Assembly (NCBI GenBank): GCA_965224815.1
Contig: CBDDAF010000003.1
Span: 1,860,001 to 1,924,000 of the forward strand
Direction of reading: 5' to 3'
DNA length: 64,000 nucleotides
From: CAYPEL01 sp036479985
Lineage (GTDB): Bacteria > Pseudomonadota > Gammaproteobacteria > DSM-19610
Shown here: in pieces, positions 35,450 to 45,560 of the stretch
Layout: each line of letters starts with the position of its first letter
Position numbering within the stretch: position 1 is the first letter of the stretch
The notes under the pieces: model-generated
Databases searched by the model: none
What the model saw: the letters and a program-made list of their open reading frames with translations, nothing else
Told to the model about the DNA's origin: nothing
Made by a program: the position numbers and the translations under genes

Positions 35450-37159
35450 ATGAACGGCCATATTATGAAAAAAATAATTCAGCTTCTGATGCATGGGCTC
35501 TATGGATTTATACCCATACTGATCATGGGTTGCTCAATCATTCCACACACGACAGCACCCGGTCATATCCAGGCTTCTAATCCGGTACCGGAAGGCATAC
35601 CACAACCGGTGACAGGCATCCCGATTGTGCCACCCCCGAAACCCGCAATTGCAGAAGAAACATTCAGTATTGTGGTTATCGATGTACCCATTGATGAACT
35701 TTTGTTTGCTCTGGCACGTGATGCGCAGATTAATGTAGATGTACACCCCGGTCTTGACGGCAAAGTGACACTGAATGCGATCGATCAAACACTCACGCAG
35801 ATACTCGAACGTGTCTCAGGGCAGGTTGATATCCGCTATCACTTTGAAGATAAATTGTTGGTAGTAGAACCTGACCGGGCCTATCTACACACTTATCATA
35901 TCGACTACGTCAATCTGGAGCGTTCCAGCCGCAGTGAAAACAGTGTTGCCACACAGATAACCAGCTCGGGAAGAATCAGTGGTTCGGAGGGTGGTGGTTC
36001 GACAACAGGTGGTAACAGTTCGATTGCATCCGTCGAATCAACCAGCAAAAACTCTTTCTGGAATTCACTGGAAGCCAATATCAAAGCAATGCTTAGTGAA
36101 GACAGCAAGCAACAGAGTAATGACGAAAATACTGAGGCTTCAAATAACGACAATGCTGAATCTACAGAGGATTCTGGCTCTGAAACAAAAGCCGTCAATG
36201 TTATCGTCAACCGTGAAACCGGCTTGGTAACCGTACGCGCCAATCACCAGCAACACCGGTTCATTCAAGAATTCCTCGACCAGATAGCAACACATGCTCA
36301 ACGTCAGGTATTAATCGAAGCTACGGTTGTTGAAGTTGAGCTTAGCAATCAGTATCAATTCGGCGTCGACTGGTCGCGTCTTGCAGATAATGGCACCGGG
36401 ATCAGCTTCACTCAAGATCTACTCGGCGATAACCTCAACCTGGCAAACCAGAAGCGATTCGTGATTGATTACGCGAAGGACACCAGTCGCCTGGGTGACA
36501 TTGCTGCTTCGGTACGCATGCTGGAAGAGTTTGGCAATGTAAAAGTATTATCTAGTCCCAAAATTATGGCGATTAATAACCAGACGGCCTTGTTAAAAGT
36601 GGTCGACAATCTTGTTTACTTCACACTGGAAGCAGAAGTAACTATTACAGACGGTGGTTTAATAGATAGAACCATTACCTCGACACCACATACAGTAGCC
36701 GTTGGCTTTGTCATGTCAGTGACACCACAAATCAGCCCGGATCAAACGGTGACATTGAATATGCGGCCGACCATTTCCCGGGTGACTGGTTTCATCAAAG
36801 ATCCGAACCCGATTTTGGCCGAAAATGATATCGAAAGCGTGGTACCACAAATTCAGGTGCGCGAAATGGAATCGGTGCTACAAGTCAAGACTGGTCAAGT
36901 TGCCGTGCTCGGTGGTCTGATTCAGGACAGCGTTGATTTGTCTGATGCCGGTATCCCGGGCACCAGCCAAATCAAATATGTGGGTGATTTATTTAATTAT
37001 AGAAATAACAAGCGCACAAAATCCGAACTGGTGGTATTCCTGCGCCCACGCGTCATTACTAATCTAGACAAACCTGTCGATGTGTACGCAGATTACCTGC
37101 CATCAACCGGAAAAGTTTTTGAACCGGGTAATGCCAGCGACGTGGAGGCCTGGAATTGA
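35450..37159 (+). CDS. mshL: MshL-type secretin, outer-membrane pilus channel
   Basis: 569 residues. Lipoprotein signal with lipobox ending at Cys28 (LIMGC), so probably lipidated and self-piloted to the outer membrane. N-domain about 75-150, then a Ser/Asn/Gly/Glu-rich low-complexity insert (about 165-255), a second N-domain, and the secretin core (VLIEATVVEVELSN, VLSSPKIMAINNQTALLKV, VGFVMSVTPQIS, VAVLGGLIQDS). Forms the channel through which the pilus passes. It overlaps the next gene by 4 bases. Confidence 0.93.
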   Translation: MNGHIMKKIIQLLMHGLYGFIPILIMGCSIIPHTTAPGHIQASNPVPEGIPQPVTGIPIVPPPKPAIAEETFSIVVIDVPIDELLFALARDAQINVDVHPGLDGKVTLNAIDQTLTQILERVSGQVDIRYHFEDKLLVVEPDRAYLHTYHIDYVNLERSSRSENSVATQITSSGRISGSEGGGSTTGGNSSIASVESTSKNSFWNSLEANIKAMLSEDSKQQSNDENTEASNNDNAESTEDSGSETKAVNVIVNRETGLVTVRANHQQHRFIQEFLDQIATHAQRQVLIEATVVEVELSNQYQFGVDWSRLADNGTGISFTQDLLGDNLNLANQKRFVIDYAKDTSRLGDIAASVRMLEEFGNVKVLSSPKIMAINNQTALLKVVDNLVYFTLEAEVTITDGGLIDRTITSTPHTVAVGFVMSVTPQISPDQTVTLNMRPTISRVTGFIKDPNPILAENDIESVVPQIQVREMESVLQVKTGQVAVLGGLIQDSVDLSDAGIPGTSQIKYVGDLFNYRNNKRTKSELVVFLRPRVITNLDKPVDVYADYLPSTGKVFEPGNASDVEAWN

Positions 37160-38346
37160 GTCTGCTCATGGATGCCTTGAAAAAGGCTGAAACAGATAAA
37201 CAAGAACAGGCTCCGGTGGAAGAAACATCTACACCTGTCGAAAATGAACTTGCTAACTCTCTGCCACTTGAATTAACCAGTCACATTGATGAATTTGATG
37301 ATTTGCCTGATTCTGATGTGGTTGGAGAACCCCTAATTTCTCCTCGGGAAAAACCGCAATCAACACTGGAGCTGGAAACAGTTGAACCTGTTCAACAACA
37401 AGACCAGCCTCACACTACAGCAGTATCAAAAATTAGGAAAACCCAAAATAAACAGCGCTTATTTATTTTTGCGGGGTCAATCAGTCTTGTCATCGCAATG
37501 GTTAGCGGATATTTCTTTTGGAAATTAAACAGCCTTGATTCACCAGCTGTTATTTCACAATCCCCGGGCACACCCCAAAATTATAATAATACTGAACCCA
37601 CTACCACAACTCCATTAGCTCATACAGAGACTAATACACTGTCGACTAATCAGATAAAACGTGCTGCACCCATTGCCCAGGAATCATTTTTTGCACCCGA
37701 TCCAGAACCCGTTGTTGCTAAGCAACCGATTAAGGTTAAAAAGCATTCAAAAAATAAAATTACGAGTCAGACTTTATTAAAGGCTTATCAGGCTTATACA
37801 AGTGGTGATCATTCACAGGCAAAGATTTTCTACAACAAAGTTCTCTTGCGTTTACCGCGTAACCGGGACGCTTTGCTTGGACTTGCGGCCATTTCGCTAA
37901 ATGAAGGTAATACAGCAAGTGCTAAAACCTACTATCAAAAAATATTAGCCTTAAATCCTGCAGATCCGGCCGCACGGACAGCAATGGTTGACCTGAATGG
38001 CGTGGAAGATGTAAGTCGGGACACCAGCCGGATAAAACATTGGCTGCAAACAAATAATAATGATGCCAGCCTGCAATTTGTGCTCGGTAACCGCTATGCA
38101 CAAGCCGAACAATGGAGCAAGGCACAACAAGCTTATTTCCAGGCTTTTGAAAACAGCCCTGGCAATGCAGATTATGCGTTTAATTTAGCCATCAGCCTTG
38201 AACAACTGAACAAACCGGATCTGGCCATCAAGTACTACCGGATTGCTCACCATAATGCGTCGATCAACAAAGCAAATTTTGAGCTTAATACAGTCATTCA
38301 ACGGTTGCGGGTTCTCGAATCCAGGCGCTCTGGAGCTGCCTCATGA
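37156..38346 (+). CDS. mshN: MshN-like TPR protein
   Basis: 396 residues. The N-terminus MSLLMDALKKAE is the recognisable MshN/PilP-like opening; an acidic linker runs to about 100, a single membrane helix spans 102-122, and TPR repeats (YQAYTSGDHSQAKIFYNKVL, TYYQKILALNPADPAA, NADYAFNLAISLEQLNKP) fill 190-390. Probably an inner-membrane scaffold whose TPR part faces the periplasm. Coupled by 4-base overlaps to mshL and mshE. Confidence 0.85.
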   Translation: MSLLMDALKKAETDKQEQAPVEETSTPVENELANSLPLELTSHIDEFDDLPDSDVVGEPLISPREKPQSTLELETVEPVQQQDQPHTTAVSKIRKTQNKQRLFIFAGSISLVIAMVSGYFFWKLNSLDSPAVISQSPGTPQNYNNTEPTTTTPLAHTETNTLSTNQIKRAAPIAQESFFAPDPEPVVAKQPIKVKKHSKNKITSQTLLKAYQAYTSGDHSQAKIFYNKVLLRLPRNRDALLGLAAISLNEGNTASAKTYYQKILALNPADPAARTAMVDLNGVEDVSRDTSRIKHWLQTNNNDASLQFVLGNRYAQAEQWSKAQQAYFQAFENSPGNADYAFNLAISLEQLNKPDLAIKYYRIAHHNASINKANFELNTVIQRLRVLESRRSGAAS

Positions 38347-40052
38347 GTGCGCAACGGAAACCAAAACGTATTGGTGACATCCTGATCGAAAAAGGTATTC
38401 TTACCCAGGATCAGCTGAACATTGCACTGACTGAACAAAAAAAATCTACTAATAAACCATTAGGTAAAATCATTGTTTCCCTCGGTTTCGCAACCGAGGC
38501 TGTAGTACGTGATGCGCTTGGTGAGGCACTCGGCCAGGAAGCGGTTGATTTAACTAAGGTCGTGGTGGACAGCGAAATTCTCAAACTGGTCGATAAAGAT
38601 GTTGCGCGGCGTTATCACGTACTACCGTTATCGCTCGATCTCAATCAGCGTGTACTTACGATTGCGATGTCAGATACTTTTAATGTGGTTGCCATAGACC
38701 AGTTAAGAGCATTACTGGGTGGTAATGTTGAAATAAAACCGGTATTAGCCGGTGAATCTGAAATTGAATCCGCAATCGATAATTTCTACGGCTTTGAACT
38801 TTCTGTTGACGGTATATTACGAGAAATCGAAACCGGTCAGATCGATTACAATAGCATTCAAGGTGACAGCGATGAATACAGCCAGCCATTGGTCCGGTTG
38901 GTTGACGCGATTCTTTCTGATGCGGTAAAAAAATCATCCTCCGATATTCATTTCGAACCAGAAAATGGTTTTCTACGTATACGCTATAGAATCGATGGTG
39001 TATTGCGCCAGATTCGTAGTCTGCATCAAAACTACTGGGCAGCAATAGCCGTACGACTGAAAGTCATCTCGGGCATGAACATTGCCGAAACTCGCGCCCC
39101 GCAAGATGGACGACTTTCACTAAACCTGTTTGGCAGGCCGATTGATTTCCGTGTATCTGCCCAGCCAACCACTTACGGCGAGAATATTGTGCTACGAATT
39201 CTCGACCGCAGCAAAGGCATTGTGCCGCTAGATAAACTTAGCCTTTCAGACTCATCTCTATCTTCTTTACGACTTATGATGGCGCGCCCAGAAGGCATCA
39301 TCCTGGTAACCGGCCCGACCGGTAGTGGTAAAACTACCACTCTGTATTCAATGCTTAGTTACATAAACGACGAGTCAGTCAATATCATGACACTCGAAGA
39401 TCCGGTTGAATATCCAATGCCAATGATCAGGCAAACTTCGGTAAATGTTGCTGCCAAGCTCGACTTTGCCACCGGCATACGATCAATGATGCGACAGGAT
39501 CCAGACATTATTCTTATCGGTGAAATTCGTGATGAAGCCACCGCAGATATGGCCGTGCGTGCTGCCATGACTGGCCATCAGGTCTATTCAACTCTGCATA
39601 CCAATTCAGCAGTGGGTGCTATTCCGCGGCTACTGGATCTCGGTATCGTTCCCGATATTCTCGCTGGCAACATGATCGGTATTGTTGCCCAACGTCTGGT
39701 CAGGAAATTGTGTGAACACTGTAAAACAGAAGACAAGCCCAATGAACTGGAAAGACATTTATTAGGTTTGAGCGAATCCGAAGATGCCTCGGTCTATCGC
39801 ACCAAGGGCTGTGATGCCTGTCACCACTATGGTTATAAAGGCCGAATGGCCATCACAGAATTGCTAAAAATTGATACAGAAATCGACGACCTGATTGCTC
39901 GTCGTGCAACTCAACGTGAGATTTACAAACTGGTATTGGAAAAAGGTTTTGAGCCATTAGCTGAGGATGCCCTTAGACGCGTACTCGATGGATCAACCAC
40001 TCTGGAAGAAGTCTCGCGTGTCGTTGACTTGACAGACCGTCTCGACACTTAG
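38343..40052 (+). CDS. mshE: MshE/PilB-type pilus extension ATPase with MshEN domain
   Basis: 569 residues. An MshEN domain at about 9-65 begins with RIGDILIEKGILTQDQLNIA and continues to a Gln at 32, matching the c-di-GMP-binding motif of MshE; the second copy (PLGKIIVSLGFATEAVV) is weaker, lacking the final Gln. The ATPase has Walker A GPTGSGKT (324-331), Asp box, Walker B, His box, and a tetracysteine zinc site (CEHC, CDAC). Powers pilus assembly, probably gated by c-di-GMP. Ends 29 bases before mshG. Confidence 0.94.
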   Translation: MSAQRKPKRIGDILIEKGILTQDQLNIALTEQKKSTNKPLGKIIVSLGFATEAVVRDALGEALGQEAVDLTKVVVDSEILKLVDKDVARRYHVLPLSLDLNQRVLTIAMSDTFNVVAIDQLRALLGGNVEIKPVLAGESEIESAIDNFYGFELSVDGILREIETGQIDYNSIQGDSDEYSQPLVRLVDAILSDAVKKSSSDIHFEPENGFLRIRYRIDGVLRQIRSLHQNYWAAIAVRLKVISGMNIAETRAPQDGRLSLNLFGRPIDFRVSAQPTTYGENIVLRILDRSKGIVPLDKLSLSDSSLSSLRLMMARPEGIILVTGPTGSGKTTTLYSMLSYINDESVNIMTLEDPVEYPMPMIRQTSVNVAAKLDFATGIRSMMRQDPDIILIGEIRDEATADMAVRAAMTGHQVYSTLHTNSAVGAIPRLLDLGIVPDILAGNMIGIVAQRLVRKLCEHCKTEDKPNELERHLLGLSESEDASVYRTKGCDACHHYGYKGRMAITELLKIDTEIDDLIARRATQREIYKLVLEKGFEPLAEDALRRVLDGSTTLEEVSRVVDLTDRLDT

Positions 40053-40081
40053 TCCTTAATCACACCATTTCGCTTATTGAT

Positions 40082-41287
40082 ATGTCTGCATTCGAATACA
40101 AAGCAATAGATAACGCTGGCAAAACTGTCAATGGGCGCATCCATGCGAGTAATGATGTTGATCTGGAATTGCGTCTCGGGCGTATGGGACTGGATCTCAT
40201 TAAATACAAAGAAGCTAATTTAAAAGCTGGCTTATTTGGTAGAAACCATATTGGCCGACCGGAATTAATTACCTTTTGTTTTCAGCTTGAACAACTATTC
40301 CGTGCGGGTGTACCCATTCTGGATAGCCTCAAAGATTTACGTGATACGGTCAACAATCCACGCTTCAGGGATATTGTATCTTCACTGATAGAAGACATTG
40401 AAGGCGGTAAAACACTGTCACAGGCATTGGAAAATTTCCCGGCAGTTTTTAGTCAGGTATTCGTTAACCTGATTCGCGCCGGTGAACATAGCGGCATGCT
40501 CGCTGATGTTTTACATGACCTTACCGAAACATTGAAATGGCAGGATGAGCTGGCTGCCAGCGCGAAAAAGATCATCATTTATCCCGCATTTGTAGCAACT
40601 ATAGTCGTCGGAGTAGTAATGTTTCTGATGATCTACCTGGTACCACAGCTCGTCGATTTTCTGGAAAATATGGGTAAAGCTGTTCCTTTGCATACCCAAC
40701 TGCTCATTCTGGTTTCCAGCATCGTCAGCAAATATTGGCTGTATATGCTGTTTACACCGTTTCTGCTGTTTTTCCTAATTCGTTACCACGCCCGTAATAA
40801 CGCAAAAATGCGTTATAGAGTCGATGGCTGGAAGTTACGTTTCTGGCCGGTCGGTCCGATTTACCAACGTATTGTAATGGCGCGCTTCACCAGTAATTTT
40901 GCCATGCTTTATAAAGCAGATGTCTCTGTGCTTGATGGAATTAAAATCGGAGAAAACCTGGTGGGAAATAAAGTCATTGCAGAAGCACTCGAACGTATCC
41001 GTTTACAGGTCAGTGACGGTGCGGGCCTGACAGAAAGTTTTGAAAATACCGGATTATTTCCCCCGCTGGTTGTACGCATGATCAATGTTGGTGAGCAGAG
41101 CGGCAAACTGGATACGGCGCTTTCAAATGTCAGTTATTTCTATAACCGCGACATCAAGGAATCAATCGATCGTGTTCAGTCGATGGTCGAACCCGTACTC
41201 ACAGTATTTTTGGGCATCTTACTTGGGTGGGTCATGTTATCTGTGCTCGGCCCTGTTTATGATTTGTTAGGCAACATAACAAACTAA
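40082..41287 (+). CDS. mshG: MshG/PilC-type inner-membrane platform protein
   Basis: 401 residues, T2SS-F family. Two F domains (PELITFCFQLEQLFRAGVPIL and RFTSNFAMLYKADVSVLDG), each followed by an ERAGEHSG-like motif (IRAGEHSGML, INVGEQSGKL), and membrane helices at about 170-195, 215-235 and 370-392. Couples the ATPase to the growing pilus. Confidence 0.94.
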   Translation: MSAFEYKAIDNAGKTVNGRIHASNDVDLELRLGRMGLDLIKYKEANLKAGLFGRNHIGRPELITFCFQLEQLFRAGVPILDSLKDLRDTVNNPRFRDIVSSLIEDIEGGKTLSQALENFPAVFSQVFVNLIRAGEHSGMLADVLHDLTETLKWQDELAASAKKIIIYPAFVATIVVGVVMFLMIYLVPQLVDFLENMGKAVPLHTQLLILVSSIVSKYWLYMLFTPFLLFFLIRYHARNNAKMRYRVDGWKLRFWPVGPIYQRIVMARFTSNFAMLYKADVSVLDGIKIGENLVGNKVIAEALERIRLQVSDGAGLTESFENTGLFPPLVVRMINVGEQSGKLDTALSNVSYFYNRDIKESIDRVQSMVEPVLTVFLGILLGWVMLSVLGPVYDLLGNITN

Positions 41288-41292
41288 CTACT

Positions 41293-42849
41293 ATGCGCTT
41301 TGTATTTTATTTAAATGGGCAACAACTCGATGTTTACCTGGTAAACAGCGTTGGTGTTGAACGCTTAATTGAATTTCCGGCCAACCAGGCGGGGCACACA
41401 CAATTTTCAGATTTTCTTGCTCGTCAGGCGATTATACCTTGCCGCCTGCTGGTCGATTTGATCGAAGAAGAATTCCGTGAAGAAACACTGCCGCATGTAA
41501 CCGGTGCAGATAGAACGATTTTACACAACCGGCACGCAGCACGCTTATTCCGGACTACACCTTTCCGTCATAGCCAGGTTATATTCCGGGAAAAGTCGGG
41601 CAGGCGCGATGATCATGTTATGTTTTCTGCGCTGACCAACAAAGACATTATTGAACCCTGGCTGGAAATTATTAACCAGCATAAAATGCCATTAACAGGT
41701 ATTCATTCACTGACTGTGATCACCAGCCGTCTTGCTGAAACAATCAGTGCAAAATCTGGCAATGTATTGATCATTACACAGCAACGTGGCAATAACTTGC
41801 GCGAGACCTTCGTCAAAGATGGTCAGGTTCGATTCAGCCGTCTCGCCCCGTTGCTGGAAAATGATTGTTCAACTTTTGGCATGCTTGTCAATGCAGAAGT
41901 TGGCAAAACAACTCGCTATTTAACCACCTTGAAATTGCTAGGATTCAACGATCATCTGCAAGTCATTATTGTGACCGATGAAGACCATCTGGACTCAGCA
42001 AAAGGACAATGTAAAAACGATGAACAACATACGTTTACTTTTCATTCCATTCAAGAAGTTGCTAACAACCTGGGGATGCAAGAATATTTAGACGGCCAAT
42101 TCTCAGATAGTCTTTTTGTCCGGCTGCTATCCAGAAAGCGCAGTAAGAATCATTATGCGCAGTACACAGATCTGTATCATTGCCGCACTTTTTATACTTC
42201 GCGCGCTATAAAACTACTGAGTGGCGCTCTTGCCGCAGGCGCATTTCTGTGGTGCGGGATTAACATTTCTGACGGTTTACTGCTTAAATATGAAACCAGC
42301 GCCATTGCAAAATCTATTGATCAAGTGCAAAACAACCTGCGCCAATTGACTGGAGCCACACAAAATCAGACTGTCAATCCGGAAGATATCCTGGCGGCCG
42401 TCAAAATTTCTGATGCGCTGAACAATCGCCGCGATAATCCGCACCATTTAATGTCTGTTATTGGTGCTGCATTACAACGCAACCCAAAACTGGTGCTGGA
42501 CAAGCTTGTCTGGTCAACACATCAGCCAGCTGCGATAGCAGATGAAAATTTACGACAGGAATCACCAGAACACAGCGGCACTATCAATGATCGCATCAAA
42601 AGCACACTCATTGCTGAAGGACATATCAGTGAGTTTAATGGCAGTTATCTAGAAGCAAATAATGACATTAAACTATTTTCTAAACATTTGGCAGAACAAC
42701 CCAATATTATCAGCTCTGAGATAATAAAAATGCCCATCAATACGGCATCAACCACTGCGCTGATAGGAAAATTGCTCAGCAACAACGATCCTGGCACAGC
42801 CAAGTTTACTGTTCGAATAGTTATGGAGACCCAACATGGTCAGTCATGA
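41293..42849 (+). CDS. MshI-like protein, PilM/PilN-type fusion
   Basis: 518 residues. The cytoplasmic N-terminal 290 residues resemble an actin-like/PilM-type domain by layout, without clear ATP motifs; one membrane helix lies at about 303-320, followed by a coiled coil and a periplasmic PilN-like region. In MSHA loci an equivalent bitopic protein (MshI) links ATPase and alignment subcomplex. Identification is by position and topology; direct sequence similarity is weak. It overlaps the next gene by 14 bases. Confidence 0.65.
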   Translation: MRFVFYLNGQQLDVYLVNSVGVERLIEFPANQAGHTQFSDFLARQAIIPCRLLVDLIEEEFREETLPHVTGADRTILHNRHAARLFRTTPFRHSQVIFREKSGRRDDHVMFSALTNKDIIEPWLEIINQHKMPLTGIHSLTVITSRLAETISAKSGNVLIITQQRGNNLRETFVKDGQVRFSRLAPLLENDCSTFGMLVNAEVGKTTRYLTTLKLLGFNDHLQVIIVTDEDHLDSAKGQCKNDEQHTFTFHSIQEVANNLGMQEYLDGQFSDSLFVRLLSRKRSKNHYAQYTDLYHCRTFYTSRAIKLLSGALAAGAFLWCGINISDGLLLKYETSAIAKSIDQVQNNLRQLTGATQNQTVNPEDILAAVKISDALNNRRDNPHHLMSVIGAALQRNPKLVLDKLVWSTHQPAAIADENLRQESPEHSGTINDRIKSTLIAEGHISEFNGSYLEANNDIKLFSKHLAEQPNIISSEIIKMPINTASTTALIGKLLSNNDPGTAKFTVRIVMETQHGQS

Positions 42850-43462
42850 CAAAAAAGTGAATATGCAGGCACTGAAAATTCCATTACTACTATTCAGTGT
42901 CATCACCATTATATTCGCCAGCTTGCTGACCAGCAGCTTCTGGTTTAAAGCTACCCACGAAAAAACACGCGATTCAAATTTTGAGCGCTTGAATTCATTG
43001 CGGCTCACAGAGAAAAAAACCAGGGAATCCGGCAGAATATTTAAAAACTATTATGGCCGCTACCAGGAATTAAGTGCATTGGGATTTATTGGCGAAGAAA
43101 AACGCTTGTTATGGATAGAAGCACTCCGAAAATCCAGCACTGAACAAGTGCCTTTTGGTATTGATTACACCATTAATGAACAAAGACCCTATAACGGTTA
43201 TTTGTCTGTTAACCAGAAACAATTCAGCGTTCAGCAAAGCCAAATGGATATCAAACTTAATTTATCGCATGAAGGTAAATTATTCACCTTTCTTGAAATT
43301 CTTGACACAGAAAAACAAGGCATATTTGATACGCAGGAATGTACGCTTACTCCTGCCACTAACAACGATGGTATTAAACCCTGGCAATCGAACATTACCG
43401 CGGAATGTCGACTCAACTGGTACACACTAAAAGCTGTAATCGCTGAAACGGAAATATTATGA
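42836..43462 (+). CDS. MshJ/PilO-like alignment protein
   Basis: 208 residues with a short cytoplasmic tail, one membrane helix (about 16-34), a coiled-coil stretch (38-65) and a beta-rich C-terminal domain, the layout of PilO/MshJ. Called on topology and position between PilN-like and PilP-like genes. 4-base overlap with the next gene. Confidence 0.65.
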   Translation: MVSHDKKVNMQALKIPLLLFSVITIIFASLLTSSFWFKATHEKTRDSNFERLNSLRLTEKKTRESGRIFKNYYGRYQELSALGFIGEEKRLLWIEALRKSSTEQVPFGIDYTINEQRPYNGYLSVNQKQFSVQQSQMDIKLNLSHEGKLFTFLEILDTEKQGIFDTQECTLTPATNNDGIKPWQSNITAECRLNWYTLKAVIAETEIL

Positions 43463-43905
43463 AGTTAAAACTATACACATTCACAATCAGTCTAATTGTG
43501 CTTTTACCAATTAATAATGGTCAGGCTGACACACTTGGCAGGTTGTTTACCACTCCACAGGAACGTGCCGCACTCGATAGCAAAAGCGGAATAAAATTTG
43601 CGGCCCGCAACCTGGGAGAAAACGATCCTTCGCAACAAATTAAACTTAACGGCACCGTAATTAGCAGCACAGGTAAACGAAAAATATGGGTTAATGGCAA
43701 AAATCACGAGAACAAAAACCCGGATGAACCACGTGCGTTCATCATAAATTCCAAACAAGTTCGGCTGGATACGCCTTATGGAACACAGGGCAAGCTAATG
43801 AAACCTGGCCAAGTCCTGGATCTCACAGATGGCAAAATCCATGAATCCTTTATGCTAGACAAAGACCAGCCTGAAGAAAACAATAAAAATGATGCGCTCA
43901 ATTGA
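43459..43905 (+). CDS. MshK/PilP-like periplasmic protein
   Basis: 148 residues with a signal peptide (hydrophobic 8-18, cleavage near the Ala at 23). TLGRLFTTPQERAALD and LNGTVISSTGKRKIWVNGK resemble the PilP/MshK/GspC homology region that contacts the secretin. The C-terminus is acidic and low in complexity. It overlaps the next gene by 17 bases. Confidence 0.7.
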   Translation: MKLKLYTFTISLIVLLPINNGQADTLGRLFTTPQERAALDSKSGIKFAARNLGENDPSQQIKLNGTVISSTGKRKIWVNGKNHENKNPDEPRAFIINSKQVRLDTPYGTQGKLMKPGQVLDLTDGKIHESFMLDKDQPEENNKNDALN

Positions 43906-44701
43906 CAAACAGCAGGGTGCAGCTTTAATTATAATAACCCTGGTGCTGGTATTAACTATTTCATCCGCTTTATTGGCTGGCTTTGATATAAAGTCACAAA
44001 CTATTTCACGCGAGAAAAAAACTATAAATGCATTATCACAAGCAAAACAAGCGCTCATCAATTTCGCATTATTGTCAGATCAAATCACCGGCTCTCCAGG
44101 CGTTGGCTATTTACCTTGCCCTGATCAAAACGGTGATGGTTTATCAAATGAGCCATGCGGTGTAGCAGGTGAGAGTGCAGAAGGGTGGCTACCATGGCTG
44201 ACCCTCGGCACAAAAATACTGCGCGATAGTGATCGCACTTGTTTACGATATGCCGTTTCTGGTGACTATAAAATTACCCCTATAAATCCTGCACCCCCTC
44301 TTACTAAGACGCCACCAACGCCAGGACATTTTGTGATACAAGACGAAAACAATGCGGTGCGCGTTGGTGCGCTCCCTGCTGAATACGCATTGGCCGTCAT
44401 TTTCGCATCGCACAATATCGTAGCAAGTCAATCACGCACCATTGGTGCCGGCCCTGCTACTAAATGTGGCAGCAATAGCTCAGGTGCCGCAGTAAATCGA
44501 GCGAACAATTATCTAGAAAACTTAAACAATGTGGATAATGCGGCTGGAACTTATGCAGGCCCCGGAATTCCCGGCGATTCTGCCTTGCCAACAAGTTTAC
44601 CATCAGTTTTTATACAGGCTAGAAAGCAAACAAATTTTAACGACGCAGTTACCTGGGTAAACCCAGCAGACTTTTCTGATGTGTACGCGAGAATGCCGTG
44701 A
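43889..44701 (+). CDS. PilX-like minor pilin, exported protein
   Basis: 270 residues. N-terminus QQGAALIIITLVLVLTISSALLAG is a PilX/GspK-type start, lacking the Glu5 of typical pilins. The body has a PCPDQNGDG...C...WLPWLTLG motif also seen, reduced, in the next pseudopilin, then a Pro-rich stretch (PINPAPPLTKTPPTPG). Two adjacent ATG codons; the first is used here. Probably a tip or minor pilin. GTGA overlap with the next gene. Confidence 0.7.
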   Translation: MMRSIDKQQGAALIIITLVLVLTISSALLAGFDIKSQTISREKKTINALSQAKQALINFALLSDQITGSPGVGYLPCPDQNGDGLSNEPCGVAGESAEGWLPWLTLGTKILRDSDRTCLRYAVSGDYKITPINPAPPLTKTPPTPGHFVIQDENNAVRVGALPAEYALAVIFASHNIVASQSRTIGAGPATKCGSNSSGAAVNRANNYLENLNNVDNAAGTYAGPGIPGDSALPTSLPSVFIQARKQTNFNDAVTWVNPADFSDVYARMP

Positions 44702-45372
44702 ACCAAGCAGTTATGAAAAATAGCAAAGGTTTTACTCTGATAGAAATTGCGATTGTGATGGTCATTTTTGGCTTGATTCTGGGTGGCATTATGGGACCGC
44801 TAAAAATGCAACGTGATAATATGAAAAGGAAAGAGACGCAGCAATCGATGGAAACAATAAAGAGTGCACTCGTAGGATATACACTGAGAAACGGGCGTAT
44901 TCCTTGTCCCGACACAACAGCTAATGGGCTGGAAAATATAAATATGGCCGGCACAAACTGCGCTAATGCACGCGGCACGGTGCCATGGGCGACTCTCGGC
45001 GTAGTCAAAGAAGATGCCTGGAAACACCCTTTTACCTATAGAGTCGATACTCAATTTGCTGATAACAACTTTGTCTCAGGGTGCCCAGATGCGGATAAGC
45101 TAGGTATTACATTTCAAATATGCTCTACCGGCAACATCAGAGTCTTTGATCGAAACGGGGGCAATTTAGTGGCCAGCGGTATACCGGCCATCATTGTTTC
45201 GCATGGCAGTAATGGTCCTGCCACCAGTGATGCGGATGAACAGGAAAATAGCGACAACAATCCGAATTTTGTTGATAAAACACATATAAATCAAGGATAT
45301 GATGACTTTGTAGACTGGGTAAACATTAACAATCTGGTCGGAAAAATGGTTTCAGCCAACAAATTGCCCTAA
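44698..45372 (+). CDS. Type IV pilin-like protein (minor)
   Basis: 224 residues from a GTG overlapping the previous stop. Prepilin site SKG-FTLIEIAIVMVIFGLILGG with Glu5. The globular part has NGRIPCPDTTANG, Cys, GTVPWATLG, paralogous to the upstream PilX-like protein, and several Cys that could pair after export. No prepilin peptidase is in the window, so processing depends on one elsewhere. Confidence 0.85.
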   Translation: MNQAVMKNSKGFTLIEIAIVMVIFGLILGGIMGPLKMQRDNMKRKETQQSMETIKSALVGYTLRNGRIPCPDTTANGLENINMAGTNCANARGTVPWATLGVVKEDAWKHPFTYRVDTQFADNNFVSGCPDADKLGITFQICSTGNIRVFDRNGGNLVASGIPAIIVSHGSNGPATSDADEQENSDNNPNFVDKTHINQGYDDFVDWVNINNLVGKMVSANKLP

Positions 45373-45506
45373 CTTGAATATCCGCCAACATTTTCATTAC
45401 CTATTGAAAAATATACTTATTTAGCAACTGAAAATAATTTTAAAAAATACTTAAGAGAATAATTCAACTGGGCGATATAACTATTTAATGGAATTACAGT
45501 TTCGAT

Positions 45507-45534
45507 TTGACGCATTTAATACTGCTTTAATAAT
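45507..45534 (+). promoter_or_regulatory. Candidate sigma-70 promoter for the pilin gene
   Basis: TTGACG (45507-45512), 16-base spacer, AATAAT (45529-45534); each box is 5 of 6 to consensus. Start would be near 45541, 20 bases before the pilin ATG. It lies in a 188-base AT-rich gap within the locus, consistent with separate expression of the main pilin. Confidence 0.5.
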
Positions 45535-45560
45535 TTAACTATTTGTTACGGTCAATAAAT

